The notes under the pieces are model-generated. The model ran no database searches. It worked only from the letters and a program-made list of their open reading frames with translations, and was not told the DNA's origin. Positions 25,492-33,906 of a stretch of DNA of 45,599 bases are shown here, piece by piece (within the stretch, counting starts at the first letter, position 1; the number at the start of each line of letters is the position of its first letter). The DNA is taken from positions 1 through 45,599 of the forward strand of contig NZ_JANUGV010000013.1 in assembly GCF_024753215.1 (NCBI RefSeq). The letters run 5' to 3'. This stretch comes from Massilia solisilvae (GTDB taxonomy: Bacteria > Pseudomonadota > Gammaproteobacteria > Burkholderiales > Burkholderiaceae_D). Position numbers and translations under genes: made by a program.

Positions 25492-27222
25492 ATGTTTCGC
25501 AAGTGGATGTTGAGAATGTTCACGGCCTCGCAGCGGCTGCGCGAGGGCGGGGCTGTCGCGCTGCCGGCCACGTTCGCGCTGCCGGGCCTTTCCGCCGGCA
25601 GCGTCCATGTGGCCGTGGCCCTGCTGCTGCCCGCATTCTTCTTCCTTCACGGGCTGGACGCGTTCCCCCTGCGCGACAACAACGAAGGCCTGTACGCCGA
25701 GATCGCGCGCGAAATGCTGGAGACGGGCAACTACGTCGTGCCGCACCTGAACGGCGTGCCCTACATCGAAAAGCCGCCGCTGCTCTACTGGCTGTGCGCC
25801 CTGTCCATGAAGCTGCTGGGGCCAACGCCGGCGGCGGCGCGGCTGGTCTCGGCCGGGTCCATGCTGGCGCTGTGCGCGGGCCTGTTCCAGTTTGCCCGCA
25901 TGCACGGCCACGCGCGCGCCGGCGTGTTCGCCAGCGTCGGCGCGGCCAGCGCACTGCCGGTGGCGCTGGTGGCGCACGTCGTGCTGTTCGACCCGCTGCT
26001 CACGGCATTGCTGGGCGGCAGTCTCCTGTGCTACCTGCACAGCTACCTGGTGCACAGCCGCAAGGCGCTGCGGTGGGCCGCCTTCCTGCTGGCATTGGCC
26101 GTGCTGGACAAGGGCGGGGTGGCGCTGGCGCTGGCTGGCGGCACGGTGGCCTTGTTCCTGTTGCTCCTGCGCGACCGCCAGGGCTGGCGCCGCCTGTTCG
26201 ACCCGGCCGCAATCGCCATCCTGTTGCTCGTTGCCGGGGTCTGGCACCTTGCCGCCGCGTGGATGCAGCCGGGGTTTGCCTGGTTCTATTTCATCAACGA
26301 ACATGTGCTGCGTTTTCTCGGCCAGCGCCAGCCCGACGATTACCACCACGGCCCGCTCTGGTTCTACCTGCCGCGCCTGCTGCTGATGCTGGCGCCGTGG
26401 ACGCCGTTCCTGCTGCTGCTCGCGCCGGCGCGGCCCGCCAGTCCCGGCGCCAACGGCGCCATCGTGCGCTTTTGCCAGGCGGCGACGCTGTTCCCGCTGC
26501 TGTTCTTTTCGCTGTCCGCCGCCAAGGCCGACTACTACCTGATGGTCGCACTGCCGGGGCTGGCGCTGTGGCTGGGCATCGAGCTGGCGCAGCGCCTGGC
26601 CGCACCGGACCGGCTGGTGGCGGCCTGCTGGGGCGTGTCGCTCGGACTTGCCGCGCTGGCGCTGTTTGCCGCGCCGGGCGCGTTCAGCGGCAGCGTGCCG
26701 CCGCCGGTGCTGGCCATGCTGGGCGCCGCCGCGCTGGGCCTGGCGATCTTTGGGCGCAGCCTGTTCCTGCGGCTGCGCACCGCCCGCGCGCGCGAACTGG
26801 CGCTGCTCGCCGTCGCCCTGCTGTCGGCGGCCGCGCTGGTGCCGCTGTGCCAGGTGGCGGGCGAGCGTGGCGCGCGCGACAGCAGCGTGTACGTCGCGCG
26901 CATCCTGGCCGGCCACGAGGGCGGGCCGCGGTCGGTGTTCATCTACCGCGATTTCGAGGACACCTTCTCCACCTTGCCGTTCTACCTCGGGCAGCCGGTG
27001 CCGCTGGTGGACAGTGCCAGCCGGGACCTGCAGTTCGGCTGCGCCCGCCATGGCGTGGCGCGCTGCCTGACCATCGACGAGTTCCGGCGCGCGCGCGCGC
27101 GCGGCCCGGTGGCGGTGGTGGTGCAGGCCGGGCGCGCCGATGAATTCCTGGCCCTTGCCGGGCCCGGCCGCTGGCGCGCGGAATGGGTCGGCGAGAAGAT
27201 GGTGCTGTTCGATGCGCGCTAG
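25492..27222 (+). CDS. ArnT-like family glycosyltransferase
   Basis: A 576-residue integral membrane protein of the GT-C/PMT class, which moves a sugar from a lipid carrier to an acceptor on the periplasmic side. After a first helix (about 35-55) the periplasmic loop has the typical acidic motif FPLRDNNEGLYAEIAREMLE and VPYIEKPPLLYWLCALSMKL. About ten further helices follow; the motif FLGQRQPDDYHHGPLWFYLP is also a family hallmark. A soluble C-terminal region begins near residue 475. Start at the ATG with GGGAG upstream; an in-frame ATG 81 bases earlier is less likely. It stands alone; the 295-base region 25197-25491 before it shows no feature I can name. Substrate unknown. Confidence 0.85.
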   Translation: MFRKWMLRMFTASQRLREGGAVALPATFALPGLSAGSVHVAVALLLPAFFFLHGLDAFPLRDNNEGLYAEIAREMLETGNYVVPHLNGVPYIEKPPLLYWLCALSMKLLGPTPAAARLVSAGSMLALCAGLFQFARMHGHARAGVFASVGAASALPVALVAHVVLFDPLLTALLGGSLLCYLHSYLVHSRKALRWAAFLLALAVLDKGGVALALAGGTVALFLLLLRDRQGWRRLFDPAAIAILLLVAGVWHLAAAWMQPGFAWFYFINEHVLRFLGQRQPDDYHHGPLWFYLPRLLLMLAPWTPFLLLLAPARPASPGANGAIVRFCQAATLFPLLFFSLSAAKADYYLMVALPGLALWLGIELAQRLAAPDRLVAACWGVSLGLAALALFAAPGAFSGSVPPPVLAMLGAAALGLAIFGRSLFLRLRTARARELALLAVALLSAAALVPLCQVAGERGARDSSVYVARILAGHEGGPRSVFIYRDFEDTFSTLPFYLGQPVPLVDSASRDLQFGCARHGVARCLTIDEFRRARARGPVAVVVQAGRADEFLALAGPGRWRAEWVGEKMVLFDAR

Positions 27223-27379
27223 CGTATGCGTGGCGCATCAGAGTGTTGCGTTACTTTAACGGGAGCATCACGGGCTGGCGATTGTTGTTGGGTTTCCAAA
27301 AAGTTGGTTGCAATAATGACCATCCGGCAGGCGGCATCGCGCCGCCGATGGTTCATTGGCGACTTCAACTGGAGGAGAC

Positions 27380-30151
27380 ATGCACTTTCCCGTCCGCCGC
27401 GCGCTCGCGGCCCTTGCCCTGGCCCTGGCCTGTGCAGCCCAGCCGGCCTGCGGCGCCGCGGCTGCCAAGCCCGCTTCGAACGACATCCCGATCCCCGACA
27501 TCGCGTACACCAGGTTCGTGCTCAAGAACGGCCTGACGGTGCTGGTGCACGAGGACCACAAGTCGCCGGTGGTGGCGGTCAACACCTGGTACCACGTCGG
27601 CTCGAAGAACGAAAAGCCGGGCAAGACCGGCTTTGCGCACCTGTTCGAGCACCTGATGTTTTCCGGCAGCGAGCACTTCAACAAGACCTACATCACGGCG
27701 ATGGAGCACATCGGCGCCACCGACCTGAACGGCACCACCAACACCGACCGCACCAACTATTTCGAGAACGTGCCCACCTCCATGCTCGACTACGCGCTGT
27801 TCGCCGAAAGCGACCGCATGGGCAGCCTGCTGGGTGTGCTCGACCAGAAGAAGCTCGACCTGCAGCGTGGCGTGGTGCAGAACGAAAAGCGTCAGCGCGA
27901 GAACCAGCCCTATGGCGTGGCCTACCAGCTGCTGACCGAGAACACCTGGCCCGCCGGCCACCCGTATTCGTGGACCGTGATCGGCTCGATGGCCGACCTC
28001 GATGCCGCGTCAATGACCGACGTGACCGACTGGTTCAAGACCAACTACGGCCCCAACAACGTGGTGCTGGTGCTGGCCGGCGACATCACGCCCGAGGTGG
28101 CGCGCCAGAAGGTCGAGAAATATTTCGGTGACATCCCGGCCGGCCCGCCGCTGGCGCGCCAGCAAGCCTGGGTGGCCAAGCGCAGCGGCAGCCACCGCAG
28201 CGTGGTGCAGGACCGCGTGCCGCAGGCGCGCATCTACCGCGTCTGGAACGTCCCCGGCGCCAACACCCCGGAAGAGCCCTTGCTCGACCTGGCCGCGCAT
28301 GTGCTGGGCGGCGGCAAGACCAGCCGCCTGTACAAGCGCCTGGTGTACAAGGACCAGACCGCCACCTCGGCCAGCGCCAGCGACGACTCGAGCGAGATCG
28401 CCGGCCAGTTCGACCTGACGCTGACCGCGCGCCCCGGCGCCGACGCGCGCAAGATGGAACAGGCCGCCGACGAGGAACTGCGCGCCATGCTGAAATCCGG
28501 CCCGACCGACAGCGAGCTGCAGTTGGCCAAGACCGCGATCCTGGCGCGCTACACCCGCATCGTCGAGCGCGTCGGCGGCTTTGGCGGCAAGAGCGACCTG
28601 CTGGCCAGCTGCACCACCTTCACCGGCAACCCGGAGTGCTACAAGACCTACCTGGAGCGCATCAAGGCGGCCACGCCGGCGCAGGTGAAAAAGGCGATGA
28701 ACGACTGGCTGGCCGACGGCGACTACGTGCTGCAGGTGGACCCGTACCCGGCCAATCTTGCCACCACCGCCAAACTCGACCGCAGCAAGGAGCCGGCGCT
28801 GGGCAAGCCCGAGTCGCTGCGCCTGCCGCCGATGCAAAAGACGACCTTGTCCAACGGCCTGAAGGTGGTGGTGGCCGAACGCCACACCGCGCCGGTGGTC
28901 AATTTCTCGCTGCTCGTTGACAGCGGCTACGCCTCCGACGCGCCGTCGATGCCCGGCGTGGCCAGCCTGGCGCTGCGCATGCTGGAAGAGGGCACGCCGA
29001 CCCGCTCGTCGTTGAAAATCAGCGAGGAACTCGAATCGCTGGGCGCGAGCTTCAACACCGGCACCAACCTGGACGGCGCCTTCGTCAACATGAACGCGCT
29101 CAAGGCGACCATGCCGCGCGCGCTCGACCTGTACGCCGACCTGCTGCTGCACCCGGCCTTCCCGCAGAACGAGTTCGCGCGCCTGCAGAAGGACCGGCTG
29201 GCCACCATCGCGCGCGAGAAAGCCAACCCGCAGCAGATGGCGCTGCGCGTGCTGCCCTCGCTCCTGTACGGCAAGGGCCACGCCTACGCGCTGCCGTTCA
29301 CCGGCACCGGCACCGAAGACGCCGTGCGGCGCATGACGCGCGAGGACATGGTCAAGTACCACCAGACCTGGTTCCGCCCCAACAACGCCACGCTGCTGGT
29401 CGTCGGCGACACCACCCTGGCCGAGCTCAAGCCGCTGCTGGAGAAGTCCTTCGCCAGCTGGAAGCCGTCCGAGGTACCGAAGAAGAACGTGGCGCAAGTC
29501 GGCCAGCCGACCAAAACGGTGGTGTACCTGATGGACCGTCCCGGCGCGCTGCAAAGCGTGATCATCGGCGCCCAGCTCGCGCCGCCGCGCAACAACCCGG
29601 AAGCCGTGCCGCTGCAGCTCGTCAACAACGTCTTTGGCGGCACCTTCAGCGCGCGCCTGAACATGAACCTGCGCGAGGACAAGCACTGGTCCTACGGCGT
29701 GGGCACGCAGATCGCGTCGGCGGTGGGGCAGCGCCCGTTCCTGAGCGTGTCGCCGGTGCAGACCGACAAGACGCGTGACGCGCTGCAGGAGCTGGTCAAG
29801 GAATACACCGGCATCGCCGGCGCCAAACCGATCACGGCGGCCGAGCTCAAGGCCGCGCAGGACAACGAAACGCTGCGCCTGCCGGGATCGTTCGAGACCA
29901 CCAGCCAGCTGGCCGGCGCCTACCAGACCATCCTGCAGTACCAGCTGCCGGAGGACTACTACAACACGCTGACCGAGAAAGCACTGGCGCTCACGCCCGA
30001 GCAGGCCAACGCGCTGGCGGTGCGCTCGGTGATGCCGAACCGGCTGATCTGGGTGGTGGTGGGGGATCTGTCAAAGATCGAACCCGGCGTCCGCGAGCTC
30101 AACCTGGGTGAAGTGCACCAGATTGACGTGGATGGGAACCTGGTGAAGTGA
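27380..30151 (+). CDS. Two-domain M16 (insulinase-like) peptidase
   Basis: A 923-residue exported protein; signal peptide about 1-27 (ALALALACAAQPACGAAAA). The first M16 half has the inverted zinc motif HLFEH (H87, E90, H91) in FAHLFEHLMFSGSEH and the downstream acidic ligand region in VVQNEKRQRENQPYG. The second half (from about residue 480, TTLSNGLKVVVAERHTAPVV) keeps the fold but has LRMLEEGT where the zinc motif should be, so it is the usual inactive partner. GGAGGAG just before the ATG sets the start. The gene ends by a REP-like element shared with the convergent M1 aminopeptidase gene. Its role is likely degradation of peptides in the periplasm. Confidence 0.92.
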   Translation: MHFPVRRALAALALALACAAQPACGAAAAKPASNDIPIPDIAYTRFVLKNGLTVLVHEDHKSPVVAVNTWYHVGSKNEKPGKTGFAHLFEHLMFSGSEHFNKTYITAMEHIGATDLNGTTNTDRTNYFENVPTSMLDYALFAESDRMGSLLGVLDQKKLDLQRGVVQNEKRQRENQPYGVAYQLLTENTWPAGHPYSWTVIGSMADLDAASMTDVTDWFKTNYGPNNVVLVLAGDITPEVARQKVEKYFGDIPAGPPLARQQAWVAKRSGSHRSVVQDRVPQARIYRVWNVPGANTPEEPLLDLAAHVLGGGKTSRLYKRLVYKDQTATSASASDDSSEIAGQFDLTLTARPGADARKMEQAADEELRAMLKSGPTDSELQLAKTAILARYTRIVERVGGFGGKSDLLASCTTFTGNPECYKTYLERIKAATPAQVKKAMNDWLADGDYVLQVDPYPANLATTAKLDRSKEPALGKPESLRLPPMQKTTLSNGLKVVVAERHTAPVVNFSLLVDSGYASDAPSMPGVASLALRMLEEGTPTRSSLKISEELESLGASFNTGTNLDGAFVNMNALKATMPRALDLYADLLLHPAFPQNEFARLQKDRLATIAREKANPQQMALRVLPSLLYGKGHAYALPFTGTGTEDAVRRMTREDMVKYHQTWFRPNNATLLVVGDTTLAELKPLLEKSFASWKPSEVPKKNVAQVGQPTKTVVYLMDRPGALQSVIIGAQLAPPRNNPEAVPLQLVNNVFGGTFSARLNMNLREDKHWSYGVGTQIASAVGQRPFLSVSPVQTDKTRDALQELVKEYTGIAGAKPITAAELKAAQDNETLRLPGSFETTSQLAGAYQTILQYQLPEDYYNTLTEKALALTPEQANALAVRSVMPNRLIWVVVGDLSKIEPGVRELNLGEVHQIDVDGNLVK

Positions 30152-30173
30152 AGTGGCCAGGCGCCATATGCAC

Positions 30174-30270
30174 GTCGTCCCCGCGAAGGCGGGGACCCAT
30201 GCTGAGCTGGCATGCCGATGCCGCGGTCTCTGAAAGCGGTCTATGGGTCCCCGCCTGCGCCGGGACGACG
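30174..30270. repeat. REP-like inverted repeat, copy 2
   Basis: Left arm GTCGTCCCCGCGAAGGCGGG then GACCCATGC; right arm CTATGGGTCCCCGCCTGCGC then CGGGACGAC, with about 40 bases between. Same family as 14-113. It fills the gap between two convergent peptidase genes (stops at 30151 and 30287). Confidence 0.75.
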
Positions 30271-30286
30271 GCGGCGAGGGGAGCGG

Positions 30287-31993
30287 TCAGCTTCCAGTCT
30301 TCGCCTTCGCCTGCGCCTTCTTCCAGGCCTGGTACGCCTCGGTATGCTCCTCGCGCCGCAGGATCTTCGAGTGCGGGTCCAGCGTGTAGGTCGCGCCTTC
30401 CGGCAGTTCCACGCTGCCTTTGCCACCATCCATCTGCACCGTCACCAACTGCTTGCCAACCCGCACCTCGACCGGCATCGGGAACGGCGTGCCGCCAGCC
30501 GTCTTCCACGCCAGCTCGAGTCGCGCACCGCGCCGTTGCGCCTGCAGTTCCGGCAGCCCCGCCTGGTACAAATAGGCCTGGAAGAACCAGCCCAGATCGC
30601 GTCCCGTCGCCTGGTTCGCCGCCGCGATGAATTCCGCGGTCGTGCCAAAGCGCGGTTGGAAGTTGCCGGGCCGCGGCTCGGCGGTGCCGTACACGACGCT
30701 GCGCACGGTGCGGAAAAACGCCTCGTCGCCGATCAGGTGGCGCAGTGTGTGCATCACCAGCGAGCCCTTGTAATAGATGTCCAGGCCCGGTCCGCCGCGC
30801 TTCTCGTCGTACACGTCCTCCTCGGTCTTGTGCTTGCCGGCCACGATCGGCGCCTTGTTCGTGATCTGCTTGCGTTGGTCCATCAAGCTCGCGAAATATT
30901 CCTGGTCGCCGCGCAGGTACTGCAGGTACAGCGGCTGCATGTAGCTGCCCAGACCCTCGTGCAGCCACATGTCGTCCCAGTCCTGGTTGGTGATCTGGTT
31001 GCCGAACCACTCGTGCGCGAACTCGTGCTGCAGCAGCCAGTCGTAGCCGTACTCGCTCTTCGCGTACTTGTTGCCGTAGGCATTGATGGTCTGGTGCTCC
31101 ATTCCCAGATGCGGCGTCTCGGCCACGCCCATCTTTTCGTCGCCGAACGGGTAGGGCCCGATCACGCTCTCGAAGAAATCCAGCATCAGCGGAAACTCGC
31201 GGAACAGCTCCCGTGCCTTCGCTTCGTTCTGCGGCAGATAATAGAAGGCCAGCGGAATCTTGTTGCCATAGCGGCTTGCATATTCGCCGGTCAGCAGCGC
31301 GTACGGTGCCACGTTCACCGAGATGCCGTAGGTGCTCGGGTTCTTCGCACGCCAGTGGTATGTGCGCCAGCCGTCGGCTTCGTCCATGCCCAGCGGCGTG
31401 CCATTGCCCGCCACCACCAGCGGCGCGGGGACCGTGAAGTGTTCCTCTACCACCTTGGCCTTGCCCATCGGGTGATCGATGCAGGGCCAGAACAGGTCGC
31501 AGCCCTCGCCCTCGACGGCGCTGGCGACCCACGGCTGCCCGTCCGGCGTCTTCGACCACACGAAGCCACCGTCCCATGGGGCGCGCTTGGCCACGTGCGG
31601 CCGCCCGTGGTAGAGCACGCGTACCTTGACCTGCGCGCCGGCTTCCACCGCGTGCGGCAGCTGCACCGCCAGCCGCCCCTCGGGATTGCCGTAGCTGGCG
31701 GCCGGCAGCGCTTGCCCGTCCACCTCCACCGCATCGACCGGCAGGTTGCGGTCCAGGTCCAGCACGATGCGCGCCAGCGGCTCGCGCGCGGTGAAGCTCA
31801 GGCTGGCGTCGCCGCGGATGCTGCGCGTGTCCGGCTCGATGCGCAGCTTCAGGTCGGCCTTGTCGAACACGACGGCAAGCTGTTCGGGCGCGCGCGTCAG
31901 GCCGGACTCGACGGTGGTGGAGGACAATGGTGGCTGCTGCGTGGCGCAGCCGGCCAGCAGCAGGCAGGCGCAGGCGATAAGGCTCTTGTTCAT
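30287..31993 (-). CDS. M1-family aminopeptidase lipoprotein
   Basis: A 568-residue lipoprotein (LLLAGC, Cys at 16). An N-terminal beta-domain (about 40-230) is followed by a thermolysin-like domain with HEFAHEW (H323, E324, H327) and the third zinc ligand E346 in WLHEGLGSY. The exopeptidase motif GxMEN appears as LGMEH (297-301), an Asn-to-His change. A short C-terminal beta region (about 480-560) ends the protein; the long helical C-domain of PepN is absent, as in shorter M1 enzymes. Probably trims peptides at the envelope. The ribosome binding site is weak. Confidence 0.9.
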   Translation of the reverse strand: MNKSLIACACLLLAGCATQQPPLSSTTVESGLTRAPEQLAVVFDKADLKLRIEPDTRSIRGDASLSFTAREPLARIVLDLDRNLPVDAVEVDGQALPAASYGNPEGRLAVQLPHAVEAGAQVKVRVLYHGRPHVAKRAPWDGGFVWSKTPDGQPWVASAVEGEGCDLFWPCIDHPMGKAKVVEEHFTVPAPLVVAGNGTPLGMDEADGWRTYHWRAKNPSTYGISVNVAPYALLTGEYASRYGNKIPLAFYYLPQNEAKARELFREFPLMLDFFESVIGPYPFGDEKMGVAETPHLGMEHQTINAYGNKYAKSEYGYDWLLQHEFAHEWFGNQITNQDWDDMWLHEGLGSYMQPLYLQYLRGDQEYFASLMDQRKQITNKAPIVAGKHKTEEDVYDEKRGGPGLDIYYKGSLVMHTLRHLIGDEAFFRTVRSVVYGTAEPRPGNFQPRFGTTAEFIAAANQATGRDLGWFFQAYLYQAGLPELQAQRRGARLELAWKTAGGTPFPMPVEVRVGKQLVTVQMDGGKGSVELPEGATYTLDPHSKILRREEHTEAYQAWKKAQAKAKTGS

Positions 31994-32023
31994 GGCGTAT
32001 TGACGGCGTGGCCGGTCCCCGGT

Positions 32024-32053
32024 CAGATAATGAAGCGAAGAAATTTATCACAA
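32024..32053 (-). promoter_or_regulatory. Possible sigma-70 promoter for the M1 peptidase gene
   Basis: On the minus strand TTGTGA (32053-32048), 18 bases, TATCTG (32029-32024), about 30 bases before the ATG. Both boxes are imperfect. Confidence 0.35.
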
Positions 32054-32122
32054 CGGCAAGGAAAAACGCGCGTGCGCCGGGTGCCGCCCGGATCGGGAAT
32101 ACTGCGCGCGAGGGAGGATGCA

Positions 32123-32713
32123 ATGGAAGATATCTCGTTCGACCTGGCGCGCACCGCGCTGGTCATGATCGACCTTCAGCACAGCACGGTGGAACGCGCG
32201 CTGGCGCCGTATTCAGGCGAGCAGGTGGTGGGCAACTGTGTGCTGCTTGCGCAGCAGATGCGCAACCGTGGCAGCCTGGTCGTGTACGTGCACGTGCTGG
32301 TGAACGACATGCTGGCGCGGCCGGCCGACGCGCCGTTGCGTCCTCCCGGGACGCCCGCCCCGCCGCCGGAAGCATCGCAACTGGTGCCCGAGGCCGGCGT
32401 CGAAGCGACCGACATCGTGATCGCCAAGCGCCAGTGGGGCGCGTTCTACGGCACCGCGCTCGACCAGCTGCTGCGGCGGCGCCAGGTCAGGACCATCATC
32501 ATGGCTGGCATCGCCACCAACTACGGGGTCGAATCGACCGCGCGCGAGGCGTTCGACCGCGGCTACGAGCTGGTGTTTGCCGAAGACGCGATGAGCAGCA
32601 TGCATGCGGACGCGCACAATTTCGCGTGCCAGAACCTGTTCCGCGCGATGGGGCGCGTACGCTCGACCGCGCACCTGATCAAGACACTGCAGGCGGGAAC
32701 CGGTGAAGCCTAG
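32123..32713 (+). CDS. Isochorismatase-fold hydrolase lacking the nucleophile Cys
   Basis: A 196-residue cytoplasmic protein of the isochorismatase/cysteine hydrolase fold. Catalytic-type residues D17 (MIDLQ) and K102 (AKRQWGAFYGT) are present. At the usual nucleophile position the motif reads GIATNYGVESTAR, with Gly135 in place of Cys. EntB/PhzD-type isochorismatases also lack the Cys, so it could be an isochorismatase-like vinyl ether hydrolase rather than an amidase. GGGAGG precedes the ATG. The gene is divergent from the M1 peptidase and ends 6 bases before a palindromic repeat pair. Confidence 0.85.
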   Translation: MEDISFDLARTALVMIDLQHSTVERALAPYSGEQVVGNCVLLAQQMRNRGSLVVYVHVLVNDMLARPADAPLRPPGTPAPPPEASQLVPEAGVEATDIVIAKRQWGAFYGTALDQLLRRRQVRTIIMAGIATNYGVESTAREAFDRGYELVFAEDAMSSMHADAHNFACQNLFRAMGRVRSTAHLIKTLQAGTGEA

Positions 32714-32718
32714 CGCCT

Positions 32719-32803
32719 GTTGAACGCGTGGGCCGAGCTGCCCACCCTACGTTAAACCTGCGCTGCCGGTAGGGTGGGCAGCTCGTCTGCCCACGCGTTC
32801 AAC
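32719..32803. repeat. GTAGGGTGGGC inverted-pair repeat, copy 3
   Basis: Left unit GTTGAACGCGTGGGC...GCCCACCCTACG, right unit GTAGGGTGGGC...GCCCACGCGTTCAAC. The units are the same as in copies 1 and 2 but joined in the opposite order (the GTAGGG ends face inward). The right unit runs into the stop codon of the monooxygenase gene (TGA at 32801-32799). Confidence 0.8.
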
Positions 32804-33788
32804 CCAGGCTCGAATGGATGCCAGCCGTGATCTCGTACGACCGCAGCCGCTTGCCGTGGTCGAAGATCTGGGAAGTGACCATCAGCTCGTCCGCCCCAGT
32901 GCGCTCGATGAAGGCCTGGACCTGGGCCGCCACCGTGTCGCGCGCGCCGATGGCCGAGCACGACAGCACCTGGTCCAGCATCGCCCGCTCGGCCGGCCCC
33001 AGCTGCTCGAGGTAGCCCTCCACCGGCGGCTTGAGCCGCGTCGGCCGACCGCTGCGCAGGTTGACGAACGCCTGCTGCATCGAGCTTGCGAGGAACTGCG
33101 CCTCGTCGTCGCTTTCGCCCGCAAACACGTTAAAGCCCAGCATCACATGCGGCTTGTCCAGCTGCGCCGATGGCCGGAAGGTCGCGCGGTAGAGGTCGAT
33201 CGCCTGCATCATCATCTGCGGCGCAAAGTGCGAGGCGAACGCATACGGCAGGCCAAGCGCGGCGGCCAGCTGCGCGCCGAACAGGCTCGAGCCGAGAATC
33301 CAGACCGGCACCTGCAGTCCCGCGCCCGGCACAGCGCGCACCTGGCGGCGCGGCGAGTCGGCGAAGTAGTCCATCAGCTCCATCACGTCCTGCGGGAACT
33401 CGTCGGCGTCGGACGCGAGATTGCGGCGCAGCGCGCGCGCCGTCACGTGGTCGGACCCCGGCGCGCGTCCCAGCCCCAGGTCGATGCGGCCGGGGAACAG
33501 CGATTCGAGCGTGCCGAACTGTTCGGCGATGACCAGCGGCGAGTGGTTCGGCAACATGATGCCGCCGGCGCCCACGCGGATGCGCGAGGTGTGGCCGGCG
33601 ACATGGGCAATCAGCACCGCGGTGGCGGCGCTGGCGATGCCCGGCATGCCGTGGTGTTCGGCCAGCCAGAAGCGGTGGAAGCCCCAGCGTTCGCCATGCT
33701 GGGCAAGGTCAACGGAGTTGCGGAAGGATTGTGCGGCGTCGCTGCCCTCGGTAATCGGGGCAAGGTCAAGTATCGAAAATGGAATCAT
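32799..33788 (-). CDS. Luciferase-like monooxygenase (LLM class)
   Basis: A 329-residue flavin-dependent oxidoreductase of the bacterial luciferase fold. Typical segments: FHRFWLAEHHGMPGIASAAT near residue 45, RIRVGAGGIMLPNHSPLVIA, FPGRIDLGLGRAPGSD near 105, and VWILGSSLFGAQLAAALGLP near 165. Substrate unknown; closest in style to the MsnO8-type group that uses FMN. The chosen ATG has no good ribosome binding site. Its stop codon lies inside a palindromic repeat, so the last codons border the element. Confidence 0.88.
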   Translation of the reverse strand: MIPFSILDLAPITEGSDAAQSFRNSVDLAQHGERWGFHRFWLAEHHGMPGIASAATAVLIAHVAGHTSRIRVGAGGIMLPNHSPLVIAEQFGTLESLFPGRIDLGLGRAPGSDHVTARALRRNLASDADEFPQDVMELMDYFADSPRRQVRAVPGAGLQVPVWILGSSLFGAQLAAALGLPYAFASHFAPQMMMQAIDLYRATFRPSAQLDKPHVMLGFNVFAGESDDEAQFLASSMQQAFVNLRSGRPTRLKPPVEGYLEQLGPAERAMLDQVLSCSAIGARDTVAAQVQAFIERTGADELMVTSQIFDHGKRLRSYEITAGIHSSLG

Positions 33789-33846
33789 GGCCGCATGATA
33801 CGCCGAACCTTTTTTTCGCGTGCGCACCCGTCCCCGACCGTAAAGA

Positions 33847-33875
33847 TTGACCCGTCAGTACGGCTTCCCTATTAT
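33847..33875 (+). promoter_or_regulatory. Sigma-70-type promoter
   Basis: TTGACC (33847-33852), 17 bases, TATTAT (33870-33875), with the ATG of the beta-lactamase-fold gene about 25 bases past the predicted start. Confidence 0.65.
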
Positions 33876-33906
33876 TGCTCGACGTTAATTTTGACCGGAT
33901 CAGTTC

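Noticed and set aside
25303..27051. Minus-strand open frame of 582 codons opposite the glycosyltransferase
   Set aside because: Gln/Arg/His-rich shadow without start signal; the plus strand has a clear GT-C membrane protein.
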